Of a DNA stretch of 64,000 nt, positions 36,018 to 48,365 are shown piece by piece; position 1 is the first letter of the stretch; every line of letters starts with the position of its first letter. The translations under genes and the position numbers were made by a program. The notes below the pieces were generated by a model. It was given only the letters and a program-made list of their open reading frames with translations. It did no database searches and was not told the origin of the DNA. The DNA comes from Alitta virens (taxonomy: Eukaryota > Annelida > Polychaeta > Phyllodocida > Nereididae): NCBI GenBank assembly GCA_932294295.1, contig OW028574.1:52698797-52762796 (forward strand), given 5' to 3'.

Positions 36018-36734
36018 AGCTGAGTGGGAATACCTGTCAACAAAAAAAAATTAATATTACTGAAACCTTTAAAAACTTTTGAAAACCCCCTGGGCTATTG
36101 GGAAGTTATGTGATGAGAGAAGAAAATGACAAAATCATCCGAAATGTTGTGCTGTCCCAGGAGTTTCCAAACTTTTGGAGGGCAGTGTATATTGGCAGTT
36201 TTGATTCGGGGTGTATTCACTTTCAAAATGCTTGCTGGTAAGTATAACCATGATAACTGCAACGATAGGTACTTGGTTTTTCAGTTATAAAGAGAAACAA
36301 CATACTGCTAATTAAAACAAACTTTTTCATTTTCACATGTACTAATAAAATAGTTTGCATAGGACTCCACTCAGACCACAGTTCTCTCTCATGTAACAAT
36401 GGAAGGAAGTGCACTGTTAAAGGATGCCAAGAACCAATCACAGATATGTACCATGAAACGTGTTAAGAAATGATAGATGTTATTATATGGTACATGGAGC
36501 TGCTCCATTGTGAGACTTCAGACATACAACAGGGTATCGCATACTCCATTTAGAGGGGCCTGTCTCCCCACTGATGCACCATACGCATTTATTCATTGGG
36601 TCTGTATTGAATCAGATATATATTTGCTCTGCTCATACAGATACTACAATGTATAGGAGAATGGCTCGCACACTGCTGCTGTATGAGTGTTTGGTGGAAT
36701 AGTGCCATAATGCTGCTGTGTGGTTTAGCATTTT

Positions 36735-36800
36735 GTTTAGTGGTTAAAGCATTGGTTGACTGGTGCATTGGTATTCTGCTGAAGGCCCCAGGTTCGATGC
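36735..36800 (+). repeat. tRNA-derived SINE head
   Basis: 'agtggttaaagcattgg' is followed by a B-box-like GGTTCGATGCC near 36790. Fragmentary. Confidence 0.35.
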
Positions 36801-36880
36801 CCATACAATCTTTATGAGCTGAGCTATATCATATGTATATCTCAGGATGCCTTGTAATTGGTGTCCATATGGTGTAACTG

Positions 36881-37040
36881 CAGGGCCGTAGCCTGGGACG
36901 AAGTCTAGGGGGGGGGGGCAGTCCTGTCTAAGGTCATGCTTATGTTCTGATGTTCACTTCAGTAAACGTAAAGGTAATATATATGGCAATTCTAGGGCCT
37001 GCACCCCAGCCCCCCCCCCCCCCCGCAGGCTACGGCCCTG
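36881..37040. mobile_element. MITE with perfect 15-bp terminal inverted repeats
   Basis: It starts cagggccgtagcctg and ends with the exact reverse complement caggctacggccctg. Each end is bordered by 'aactg' (36876-36880 and 37041-37045), a 5-bp direct duplication. The interior has a G run and a C run. Same family as 32074-32331; the CAGGG end and 5-bp duplication recall hAT5-like DNA transposons. Confidence 0.8.
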
Positions 37041-37618
37041 AACTGTGTAACATGCCGTGGACTCCAAGCATATTCATCATTACTTCTGCTGTTGTTAACT
37101 AAGCTTCCAGCATAATTTGGATATTACAAATCATTATTCAATAATTGATACTCTTTATGAGCTGATCAAGAATGGATATGTTATATACACGAGAATTAAG
37201 TTAAATTGATAGAGCCTAGTTATTCAAGCCTTCATACATTGTCAGCCCTTAATCCTATGAAGTACACACATGTACATTAAGACAGGGGAAATGTACTCTT
37301 AGCATTTCTTGTTATCCTTTTTTTGAGGGCAACCGAGTGCACCTAACAGCAGCTGGGGGGTTGGGGGGGGGGGGTCTCACTTTCCCCTGGCGGCCTGTCC
37401 AGTTACCACCCCAGCACTGACGCACTTCATGACGGCCGTCATACGCAGGCAGCGGGCAATAGAACGCAACGTATAGTGTCATACCTTTTCATCTCCTATT
37501 CATGGATGATAACATTGAGTTATTTAATGTCAACTTCATGAGTATAAAATGGATTCAAGCAGTTGGATAACATAAAAAGCCAGACAAAAAATTTAAGTTA
37601 TACAAGGAAGCACAAACT

Positions 37619-37690
37619 ATGACAACCTGCACTGTTCTGTACTTATTGTGGATTGCTGTTCTCTATCTTGTAGAGGTGCACCCATCGCCT
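37619..37690 (+). CDS. Signal-peptide first exon of an unidentified secreted protein
   Basis: ATG at 37619 opens a 24-residue hydrophobic leader (MTTCTVLYLLWIAVLYLVEV, then HPSP) that runs to a consensus donor, GTAAGT, at 37691 in phase 0. A TATAAA at 37543-37548 lies 76 bp upstream, so promoter, leader and donor are in a plausible order. The next exon is not certain. The cysteine exon at 58188 also starts in phase 0 and could belong to the same gene across a 20-kb intron or with exons I could not recognise. Confidence 0.5.
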
Positions 37691-38354
37691 GTAAGTATTC
37701 AACTTTCGCTTTTAAAATTTTCATATTCATGACATGATTAATTATATATGTTTGTCAGTGTTGAGAGAATTGTATATCATGCATGGATAAATTTGGATAA
37801 CTAGATGATTTTTATTAGGTATTGCCAAGTATATGGCTGTATGCTTTGTCAAGTATGCAGTTTGCATTTATCCGCACATCAAATGTAAACATAGAAAGAC
37901 ATTTCTAACATGCATTTATATGACGAAATAAGACCGTTAAAGACGCCAGATTGACTGTTTCTTGCACACAGTGTCTATGCAGGGACAAGTAAAAACCACA
38001 CTTGGAGTAACTGTAAACAATCCCATGAACCAAGTACATGCAGTCCTATCCCACATGAAGAATTTCGTAATCCCCAGTCCTATAGCTACCTCTGTAACTT
38101 ATAGAATAGGTAAAATAGGTAAAATACCTACTGATTATGAGCAATAACTCATCTAGAGCAAAACCTAAACTGGAAGTGGCGGGCAGGAGACAGTGAATTG
38201 GTCCCATGCTACGGCAGTTTATGAACTCCATCCTAAGGGTAAATGAAGGCACATGCATGGGTTATGGCATTGGTTTGAACTCCCAATTAAGCCTCAATTT
38301 ATGGAAGCACTATATGATAATCTTACTTTATATAATGTCAATGTGCATCTGCCA

Positions 38355-38460
38355 GAGGCAGGCGTAATGATGAGACGACAAAGCTGCTTGGAGCCCACAT
38401 CATGTTACACATTTACCCCATGGATGAGGTCTTTTACTTGCCCCACTGATATATTGTATA
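38355..38460 (-). repeat. SINE body fragment
   Basis: It contains 'gaggcaggcgtaatgatgag' and 'cacatttaccccatgg', the conserved body of the SINE seen at 17240-17578. Confidence 0.55.
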
Positions 38461-39139
38461 TGGTGTTTAAATGCAATTTTGACTTCCGCAATTTATCAAT
38501 AATGCTCAGCGCTAACATCAAACTATGTCATTTTCTCAGTGTCATATTAACCCAGTTACGAAAACTGAAAATTTAAGGGAAACTGGTGCACATAATTAGT
38601 TGATTTAGTCTTTTGCCAGCCCATGACTCTCTTTATTGTGTTAAGGGGTCAGTGGTATAGTCTTTGTAGTTTGATCTAGTTGTCACTATGGGAAATGCTC
38701 AACAGAAGCTGTCATGACGTAACAAGAAAATGTTATGTAACAGAGATAGGGTAAAAAATAGAGAATGGGGGGAGGGGGGGGGGGGGTGGCGAGTATGTGA
38801 ACGCATGAACATGTGTACATGAAATGTTATAGAAAAAGATACAGCAATATGAAAGATCGAAAATGTAACTGGAACCAGGTCAAAACAACATTTTCAAAAT
38901 TAAACGTATTTATTAAATGTGTAATGATATCACAATAATGTGGAATAATTTTGATACATTTTACTCACGGACATGTTTATGAATATGTTTTTAAAAAAGA
39001 TTTAAGAAAAATAGTACATGTATTGCACAATACATCACCAACTGAACTTAACAATTAACAAAGCTTATTATTTTTGTGTAAACTAAGTATAAAGTGTTTT
39101 AACGATGACAGTGAAAATATATTCTTAGACTATCAGAAC

Positions 39140-39330
39140 GGCGCACTAATCTAAGCTGGTAAAGGGACCAGAATTGAACCCAGGACCTAAAGAGGAGCTG
39201 GCCATTGCCTCAGCCACTAAACCACACTGCTACATGTAGTTTTACTGGAACTTAATGCTATACAGTTAATTACTTTATTATCTCATCGTTACGTCTGCCT
39301 GAACTTAGCAGGGGGTCATATAAGCTGACT
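39140..39330 (-). repeat. SINE with tRNA-like head
   Basis: Minus-strand A box TGGTTTAGTGG and B box GGTTCAATTCT (39165-39235), next to the family word 'tctcatcgttacgtctgcct' near 39280. Confidence 0.55.
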
Positions 39331-41139
39331 AAGCTTCACACCAGCAATAAAATAGTACTGTTTCAATCCATTCATCATGGTGTCAAATTTAGCTTTCAAT
39401 TTCTTATTAACCTTGAGAATAGAGTATGTGTGTTTGTTCAACTACTTTATATATTTGCTTTCATGAAATCAAAATGATGGACTTGTACGTTGATGGAAAG
39501 CTAGCAATCACCATTTAGGTTATTTCTTAACAAATTGCTTTGGGGCCAGAATTAGGCAGGGTATTTACAAGCCCACTTAGAAAATCTTCGCTCAAAATTT
39601 CAGGCAAATGTCTTCAATTATTTAGGAATGTGCGGACCACATTTTGTTGGCAAGCCAGGCTGTGCGTCTAATTGCTTTTGCCAGTTGTGGACAAAAACTG
39701 TCATTAAAGGGCTGTGAAGCTGAATGTGGAACATGCAGTTAGTGCTAGTTTAACAGATACTTAGAAACCGAAATTGGCATGTCTTTCTACTTGTAATGTT
39801 TTATGCCCATGATTATACAGTTGACCATCGCCATTAAGACCACTCTCGGTGCAAATTTTACTGCTCTTAATGGTGAGGTGGTCTAGATAGAGAGGTAAAA
39901 TGCAATGGTGAGAATACACCTAAAAATGGGTGGTCTTAATTGTGAGGTGGCTTTGTAGTCGAAGTCCTATATTAGCTGAAGTTATTCCACAGCTCCATAG
40001 CTGTTTTTTTTTTAGCTTTATTCAGCTTCATCGTGTGACTAATATAGTTTTAATAAATGTTTTTGTTGAATATTTTAACAAACTGATTGCATTGACCAGG
40101 GCTGAAAAATATAGTAAAAACGACCAAAATGTTAGCTGCGCATCCGTTGCATACATTGTCTGAATAAATATGAAAGAAATATGAAGTGTGACCTGACTTG
40201 TTGGATATTTTCCCCCCAAAAAATGGCGTAGCTGCAAAATGGCTAATATATTGTGTAGAACGAGAGAGGTGTTGAGTGGAGAAAAGTCTCGTTGACAGCC
40301 AGAACGGGCGAGAAATGGCGAGAAAATACGTGAATGATGTGTGGGAAGGGGGGACGTGCACATTGAAGGGGGATTAGGCTTAAGAAAAGGGGGCACCAGA
40401 AACCCCTTCATTTTGCATCATATCTCATCACTGTTTGGAGTTCCATTTTGACATTTATTGACATGGTATAAGTCATCACATTGCATTGCAATAGGCGGCC
40501 ACTTCCCATTTTTTCTGCTTTTCTCATTGTAACGCTAAGAGTCTAGCAAACTTTCATTCGCCCAAGCCAAAAAGAGAGAGAGAGAAAAAAAGTAATATAT
40601 TGTGTGTCACTGATGTCGAGTCACACTTCATAACCGTTATATTATAAGTTGAAATATGGGGTTTTATAATTTGAATTATGTATAATAGTTAACAGTTATA
40701 TTTGATAATGGTTAATAGTAATTATTTATCATATATTTAATTATTTATCATAGTTAACAGGAATGATTTTTTCCACTGGAATTATTGAACTAATTTTTCT
40801 TTATTTCAAGATTTCCCCTAAGAAGTACAGCAACAGCATAGTGTATACGCAGATACATTAAAATTCATTCATTAAAATAACTGTGCAGAAATGTTTTTCT
40901 ACAATAAACCCACATAAAACATTTTCCATTAATCTTCTGCAGTCTCCAATAGATAGCTCCCCAAGAGAGACAGTTATTGCAGCTTGTTTTCATTGTTTTT
41001 ATATCACCACTGACCACCTGACTGTAAAGTTCTATCTTATCTTATCTGATCTTATCTAACAATATTTCATATAGGGCATAGATTTTATTATGCATTGTCT
41101 AATTTGTCTTGTGCCTTGAATAAATGTTATTTCATTATG

Positions 41140-41310
41140 AGTGGTTTAGTGGTCAAAGTACTTGGGGTACTTGCAAGCTCCTGTGCAAGTCCAAGGTTCG
41201 AAACCCGGTAGTTTCCCGCTAACAAGAGTCATATATCACCACCGAGAGGTAAATGTGTAACAAATTTTGAAATCCAGGCGGATCGTATTATCTAAGCTTC
41301 AGACCAGTAG
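41140..41310 (+). repeat. SINE with tRNA-like head
   Basis: A box TGGTTTAGTGG (41142), B box GGTTCGAAACC (about 41194), then body words 'gaggtaaatgtgtaaca' and 'taagcttcagaccagtag'. Confidence 0.6.
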
Positions 41311-42109
41311 CTCTGAGACAATTTTAGCTTAATATATGTATTTAGACAACCACGCAGTAGTTACCAAAATGTGAGTATTGAAAAGCTTTATATTGCACTA
41401 TATTATGCGCTTAAAAAAATAGAACATTTGATGACTAAAATACTGTGCATGGGTCAGGCAGAACATTTCTCCCCACAATTTAGTGGCTTTTTACTTGGCA
41501 TAAGATTTAGCATTAGACATTTATACCGTGTTAGCTGGTTAGAATGGGTGATCCCCACAGTTATTATTGACTAACAAGTTATGCTAGGATCCATAATGAA
41601 TGTCCACTTGTTTTTTGGGCATATTTTGCCACAGAAATGTTCTCAACAATTCGAATCTAGGAACCAAATAACCAGAATTTTGCTAACTCTCCATTGTAGT
41701 TTCTGCTGCTTCTTATCGACCATAACAAATGGCTATAATGATGAAAAAAAAGTGCCAACAATGATCATTGCAAAGACCGGAAACTTGAAGTTAATTTGTA
41801 CGGATTGGCGTTTATATGGCTTAGAAAGTTGGGCTTTGACCTTTTGGTAACATTTATCTATTTTGTGCTTGTCCATGACTTATATGTAAAAAAAAGACAA
41901 CGAATCAAGTGGATATTTAATTTAGCTTATACTTATAGTCAGCTATCTAACAGGTTGGTCAGCCATATAGTCAATGGCAATGTAAAGTGACATGTTTTTG
42001 CAGTTAGTGACGTCATTCTAGACATATAGGCATTATTCAGTCAAATATCTCAATTAGTGAACATGTCCACACACAAAAAAAAAACATCAATCAAATGTCA
42101 AATTTTTTT

Positions 42110-42498
42110 AGCTGTTTCGGTATCTTCCCACTCAAACCACAGAACCAAGAGCTGTTACAGACTTCCAGTGCAGAATGTCCTAGAAATGATGTTTATAACT
42201 TCATCTCTCCAAAAGCAATTTTTGATATCTTACCCACTCATGCACTTTCTCAACACCTGGTTTTGGGGCATAAACTCCAGATGCAGAACTCACCTAAGCC
42301 TGGTCCTATTAGCCTGGAAAGTTTTCCAACTTGGCATAAAAAAAAGAATGTTGAAGAGGAATGAAAAAGTTTAAAAGAAGTGATGCTCTTTGGATAATGA
42401 TGAAATGTGACCACTACGATTCAGCTCTCTACCCATCTTCCTTAGATGCTGAACAGTTGCAGCTTGAACTTGACTGGCTCCAGCCTGAACATAACTAA
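42110..42498 (+). pseudogene. Unidentified protein-coding remnant with one frameshift
   Basis: One frame reads NQELLQTSSAECPRNDVYNF, ISPKAIFDILPTHALSQHL, then SLESFPTWHKKKNVEEE and a TGA at 42362. From the overlapping ATG at 42361, another frame continues: KRSDALWIMMKCDHYDSALY, PSSLDAEQLQLELDWLQPEHN, stop at 42496. Both parts look like ordinary conserved protein sequence and join naturally with a one-base shift. It may be a processed pseudogene or a decayed terminal exon (a 'tttttttag' acceptor precedes it). I do not recognise the family. Confidence 0.4.
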
Positions 42499-43328
42499 GT
42501 TAAGTAGGCCCATTTTAAGAGATTTATAGTTGTTTTGAAGCAAATGGGCTTCAGAAGAGAATAATTCGCTGTCCTCACAGAAACTGTTCAGATGGACATG
42601 TGTGTGTTTACTGCATAAATCCATCCATGAGATAAGGGTCCTCATGCAGCAACGGAGTTTGAGCCTCGGTTGAGCTCCACTGTACAGGGACGGAAAGCAA
42701 GGTTTTGGTAATTTTCTGATTTGAGTTCTTGTCTACTGGGTATGGGATCACTTGTGACGTCCTTTTGACCTCTTATTAGTCTTAGCCAATTGACAATGTC
42801 TAGAATTGACCCACAACCATTTAGACGAACAAGTTAGTCATTTATATCTAAACAAGTCACTATACATGACATCCACTATGGCTAAATAACTTGTTAGACA
42901 AAGCTGACTTACTTCAATTTACTTGTTAGTCAAAACGGCTATCATGTATGGGGGTCAGCCAAAACACTGCAGCTAATTAAAAATGAAGAGTTAGTCAAAA
43001 TGTCCTAAAGGTGGTTGATCTAAAACTTTAGCTGTTTCGACTATATAGTTAAGTGATGTTTCAGCGGGTCTAGAGTAGGGTGTTAAGGTACTGGTCTCTG
43101 GAACCCTGTTAAATCCCAAATATTTGATTTAGCACAAGAAACCATTTTCTCTAAAAAGTTAGTGCTGTGAGAAAGTATCACAAAAAACACTGCATTTGTT
43201 GATTTTTTTTTAACTAAGTATCATAGTTTCAGTCTTTTTTTATAGTTTATGGTCGAATTAGAGATATTTCACATGGTTTTTTCTTATAAAGTATACATGC
43301 GTGTTGTACTAATGATGATTGGGAAAAT

Positions 43329-43658
43329 CTAAAAAGGGATCTGAGGTGGTACCACGTACGTACTTTCGACAGCAGCTAGCTGTAAATCTATTCTCTTCAA
43401 TATATCATGCTTTTTCTCTTTATCACACAAATTCTGGAGATTGTTACACTTTTCAACCAGGGCACTATCCTTGCCAAACAAATACAATATGGAAAAATCT
43501 GAGAAATCTTGAAGAATCAGGTCTGACAGAAACGAAACTTCTTGGAGGTCACACACATGTTCACGTGCACAATGAAGGATTTCCCATCCAATGCATTTCT
43601 TCCAGACTCCATTTTCCAGTTTTTCTACTTTTTCTTCATTTGTCTCTTTTTGCTGCAT
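43329..43658 (-). other. Open frame of uncertain status, minus strand
   Basis: A 109-codon frame contains VWKKCIGWEILHCAREHV and DFSDFSILYLFGKDSALVEK and looks moderately protein-like. The opposite strand is also open over the same span. No splice context, motif or homologue could be recognised; it may be part of a mobile element. Confidence 0.2.
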
Positions 43659-45714
43659 AAGCCCCCCCCCCCCCTCAGTTACACAAAAAGGAAGGTGATA
43701 GATGGGGATTCATCTCTCAACATGGACCCAATTATACAAATATTTCTAGGAAGGAAGGGGCTTGTAGCAGAGGTATGTGGAATCCATAGAGCAAAACATT
43801 CAGTTGCAAAGACATAAGTCAGATACACTGACAGAAGTAAGAACTGCAAGAAAAAAAAGAAAAAAATTGGTTGTAGTTTGTGTATTTATATACTGTTGAA
43901 ATTGGTCACTTTGTTGTAAATAGCATGAGAAGCAAAATATTATTTGTGTATTATGAGTATATTGGAAGAAAACCATGAATTAATGCAGGAGATCATTTAG
44001 TATAGATTGACCTTCTGCGGTTACATGGAAAAAATGGCCAGTCCTAGGACTTGACAAAATTGTTTAATTGCAAGCTAAAAGTCTTCTCAGGAAAAAAGGT
44101 TCATATTTGATATATTAATTTTAATTGAGGTAATATCAATATCAACCACAAGGAGAGAGGGAGAAGCCCACTGGCTATCATGGCTTGTTCGATGGTCAAC
44201 TTTTTTTCTTCTTAAAATATGAGCCACATCGTCCCATAGCCAGATAGCCATAAAAAAGTGCGTTTCTTGTATTTAGTGTATAGGCAGCTGAAACACATAG
44301 GCACCATTGCGCACTGATGCAATGTAAGGGCAATTCTACGATTTTCCACAAAAAGTATACACCAGAGTGCATCATATGTGAGATTGCATTATAGATGCCA
44401 GGTTACCATTGTAGATGTCCAGTGAGCATTTTATATGAATCAGAATGGACCTTTGCTCCATAGAAAATAACAATATTGCCAATTCTTGTCGCAGAAAATT
44501 GTGATGTATGGCATCTTTGTGGGAGTTAATTGAAGTGAGATGGACAGAGGGTTGGCCTGGAGGACTCCTAGCTCAGAAGTTGGACGGGGATGCTGCTGTG
44601 TTTAGATAAGCCGCATCCCCTGCTTGACATCAGCAGCAGATTCCAGGGCTACAGGATGCTAAATCAGATGGGCTGAAGAAGCAGGAAAAATTTTGCACTC
44701 GGTGGCCTTTGATTTTAAGTTTAGTGAGGAGTGAGGCAATTTTGACTGTTATATACTGATTCCAAGAGGATCATGCTAAATCTCATCTTCAGAAAAGCCA
44801 CTTAATCGAGTATTCGTTACAATTTCACTGAAATGTCATTGTTATGAAATCATAGCATTCTACAATAATACCATGATGGCCCGAGGTTCGGACTATAATG
44901 ATTTGCCAAATGTTGGCCTAATGTAACCCCAATTTGGCAGATTTTTTTATGCCATATCTGCTGTTTCATTTAATGCAAACAAAGTTTAAGCAAATATATA
45001 TGATATCATATACTCTGGAATATGTTTTCTTTAGTAATTCGGTGATACCCAATTTCATACTTGAGCTAAGGAACCAACATCTTGGCTATTAGACAGTCAC
45101 AATATAAGTTTGTTATAGACAATGGTTGGCAGCTATGATAACTCCAACTTAATTATACATAAAAAAAGACAACTTCTAAAGCATTAATAATCGTCCTAAC
45201 TGTTTTGGTCAAACTTGTGCGTGGATTTAATTGAGGGGTGTTCTTATTAGTGAGGTAACATGAAGGCAAAGCTCTTATCTTATAGACTTTTGGTGATTCT
45301 GGTGGCCTAATTTGTATTTAAAAGGCCACCAAGAATCACTATCTTCAGAGTCACTTAGTTGGACCGTTTTGCCCCCAAAGTTGTTTTGGCCATTATCGAT
45401 AAAGTGCTGCAACTGATTGAACATCCGGATATGCTGATATGATCCTGCTTTCGGCCCTGACGTATTTCCTTCTCTGATCCTTATTATACGTTTAATATTC
45501 AACAGAATGGAAACGCCAGATAGGAGGGCTTGTCTACCTGTTTATCTCTGTATTTCTTCTAGAGGGTCAGCCTCCTAGGCCCACAATAATGGGCAAGAAA
45601 GTCTTGGACAATCCTGCTACAACCAAACGCAGTTGGAAGTCACCATTAAGACAATGCAGTTGAGTTTGGCCCCTTTTTTTTGTTTTCTTTCTTTTTTTTA
45701 TGGTTTCGTCCCAT

Positions 45715-45860
45715 TACGCCTGAACTGAAGCTTAGTCAGCTCCTTATGACCAACTGCCAGCAGACATAATGATGAGATGATAAGGTTTTATTTGAAGTCC
45801 AGACCATGTTAAATGTTTACCCCATGGGGTGGGATCTTTATAAAGCCTCAGAATGGGTAG
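45715..45860 (-). repeat. SINE body fragment
   Basis: Contains 'gcttagtcagctccttatgac', then 'cagacataatgatgagatga' and 'tgtttaccccatggggtggg', the shared SINE body. Confidence 0.6.
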
Positions 45861-46426
45861 GGGAGGCCCTTTGGGACATTTTAGACATTTGATTTAATAT
45901 CTTGCAAAAAAGCAAAATTGAAGCAAGTTTGATACTCGGTGATGAAGTCTCATTGAAATTCATCATCCAGTAAGGCAGCATTTTTGTGATCTAAGAAAGT
46001 ATCCCAATGTTATGTATATCAATGCTCAAACAAGTCCCAGTCGTATTTTGGAACTTGATATAATAAGCATCAGATGAAAATGGACTTTCTGGATGTTTAC
46101 ATTTAGCCAGTAAAAACTGTCAAATCTTGAACTCATTGCCTGGTTATTGTTGTTTTTTAATATCTAATGCCTTGGCAGTGTGATGCACAGCCTTTCCTTG
46201 CAATACCATATCAAACCCTCTCTTCTTTAGGTCCAGGTCACTCTGACTGCCTCTTAACTTTCATCTTTTTGGTTTTCACCATACTTTGACAATATTAGAT
46301 ATTAAAAAAAAAACTTTGGTTAATTATACACAATGCTGCCCGCCCTGACTGTCCCAATGGGGACATGCAGTGGTTTTCAAAAGAACCATCCACTCACTCT
46401 TCCATGCTTTGTGAGATTACTACAAC

Positions 46427-46575
46427 ATGGCCAATTGTGCCACATGAGTTTTCCATGCGTTTGGATAAATGCATGGAAAATGCATGGTTTTCACCTCATT
46501 ATGATTAGGCAAAAACCATGCATTTTCCATGCGTTTATCCTTCTCATGGAAAACGCACGGGGCACATTTGGCCAT
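46427..46575. repeat. Nested near-perfect palindrome
   Basis: Outer arms 'atggccaattgtgcc' (46427-46441) and 'ggcacatttggccat' (46561-46575) enclose inner arms at about 46461-46491 and 46511-46540, both built on 'aaccatgcattttccatgc' and its complement. The loop is about 20 nt. The word 'ttttccatgcgttt' recurs inside. Likely a hairpin MITE; the open frame across it is a by-product. Confidence 0.7.
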
Positions 46576-46964
46576 ATATGCTTCATCAAATGTCTAATAA
46601 AAGCACTAATGAAACATAGATATGGCTTAAGTGCTTTGTACTATCATAAGAAACTCTAGGATTCGAAAGTGTGAATGAAAAGTTTACTTTAGACTAAAAT
46701 AAACATGAAATGGTCTACCACAGCTGAACCCTTCATTTGATCTTGATGGCTTTCACAGAGAAAATAAAGGTGTTCCCCTACTTCAATTTGAGGCTGGCCT
46801 TGGATTTCTTAATTCATTATCCATGGCTGGTGTCCCTTTGTACTCCATGTCCCAAAGGTCCCAAAGCCCCCCCCCCCCCCCCCCCCCTCGTCTCCCCTAC
46901 AAGGCACCATCAGTCCAGTGAGATCTTGAACTAAACAGACAGTTATACGTAGCTCATGAAGAGT

Positions 46965-47045
46965 ACTAGTACCCGGCACGGGAATCAAACCCGGGAACCT
47001 TCAGCGATGCCTTTTTAACCCCTGTGCCAGTCAGCTGCTTGACAG
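46965..47045 (-). repeat. tRNA-like SINE head
   Basis: On the minus strand, B-box-like GGTTTGATTCC in the segment 'gggaatcaaacccgggaacc', with an A-box-like region near 47035. Confidence 0.4.
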
Positions 47046-48149
47046 CAAGATCATTACCATCCATTGCACGAAGTCTGATCGTATGAGTGAAGTAGGCCCT
47101 GTAGTTAAGGCTTGCTTTCTTCAGAACTCAGAACATATTTATTTCATATTTCAAATATCAATCATGGTTACAATTTAACATATAAGAAACATAAGAATGA
47201 AATAAAAGATAATACATGTAATATGAGGGGACATCGCTAAGATATTTGATATATCGCTACTGAGATGCCCCCCCATGGTTTCCTGAGGACTTCCACCAAT
47301 TCCATCACACCTTGATCCTACTATTTAATATCCTTTGTCAATGTGCTTGTGTTCGACACACAGATGATGTAGATGTCTTCATGAACACGATATTCAGTTA
47401 AATGAAATTCACATACTTTGCAGTATTTTCAGATTGGTAAAATGAAATTAACATATTTCTTGCTTTGGCTTGTGGTATAGCTGTAGAAGTACACGTCACA
47501 GAACCACAGAGTTGCCATGACTCTATGGTAGAACATTGAACATTCTTTACGAGAAGTACCGAACATCTTCCTAGTAAGATGCATATATATTCTTTTTGCT
47601 ATTCCATCAATCCATATTATCTGATTTACCTTGGAAGATATACTGTGCTTCAGTTTCATAGTTTACAGATGTCCCATGTCAGCGTTCCATGCTTTGATGC
47701 ACATGTTTATACATGTTGAAATGAAAGCAATAAAATTATTATTGTGACCTTACTTTATTGCCTCATAAAATGAGGTCAAAATTTCACGTGGTAGTGCAAC
47801 TTTTAGAAATGTAGTATATTTCAGCTCTGACTTATTTCGTGATTGCATATGGACATACAGGCATGACGATACAGAGAACACCTGTGCTTATATAGCATAA
47901 ATCATAATTTATATCATGAACCTCTCTTTTGAAACTTTTGCCCCTAAAGGTTTGGTGCTAAATTCCTTTTTTCGGTCGTGAGAAACTTTTACAACCCAAC
48001 TAAGAAAGCTACAGTGTGGAACAGGTCTTTATGGGAATATGAAATGCCATATTTTTCATAATCATAACATTTGCCCTCACAATCCATGAACAACCATTTA
48101 TGGATTTCATGCTTTCAACGTTTACAATGCCCTATATAAATGTCAATGT

Positions 48150-48365
48150 CTCAATGCTACTGGGTCTGAGTCTCAGCCAGCTTGTATGACTAGCTGCCTG
48201 AGGCAGACGTACTGATGAGATGATAAGACTTGGGAGTCCACAGCATGTTAAATATTTACCCCATGGGTGGTTTTTTTTACTTGCCTCAGCATAAACACCC
48301 GGGATCAAACCGGCCCATGGAATTGGCAGATGCCTTAACCATTTGGCCACCCACGTGTTTGGGTG
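48150..48365 (-). repeat. SINE copy
   Basis: Body words 'gaggcagacgtactgatgag', 'aatatttaccccatgggtgg' and 'acttgcctcagcataaacac' are followed by a degenerate tRNA-like head to about 48360. The order is the same as in the 17240-17578 copy. Confidence 0.65.

Larger units (their letters stand above)
33060..37540. other. Intergenic region with repeats
   Basis: No gene recognised. Apart from the elements listed separately, it holds G runs near 33175 and 33367, a SINE-body word near 33430, a (atcat)n run at 33993-34020, a tandem 'actatactgtatgtaa' duplication near 35025-35055, and a (TA)n run near 35500. Confidence 0.45.

Noticed and set aside
37967..38105. Possible second exon after the leader exon, with cysteines and an NHT site (SNCKQSHEPSTCSP) in one frame
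   Set aside because: A good acceptor precedes it, but that frame needs a phase-2 entry while the leader exon ends in phase 0. In phase 0 it stops after six codons, and no clean donor ends it.
40943..41025. Possible phase 0-0 exon (SPIDSSPRETVIAACFHCF)
   Set aside because: Short, the donor GTAAAG is ordinary, and there is no independent evidence; chance is likely.
45563..45663. Possible exon reading PPRPTIMGKKVLDNP and KRSWKSPLRQC
   Set aside because: The acceptor is plausible but phase 0 hits a stop, and the only nearby donor is a poor GTTGAG; no homology recognised.
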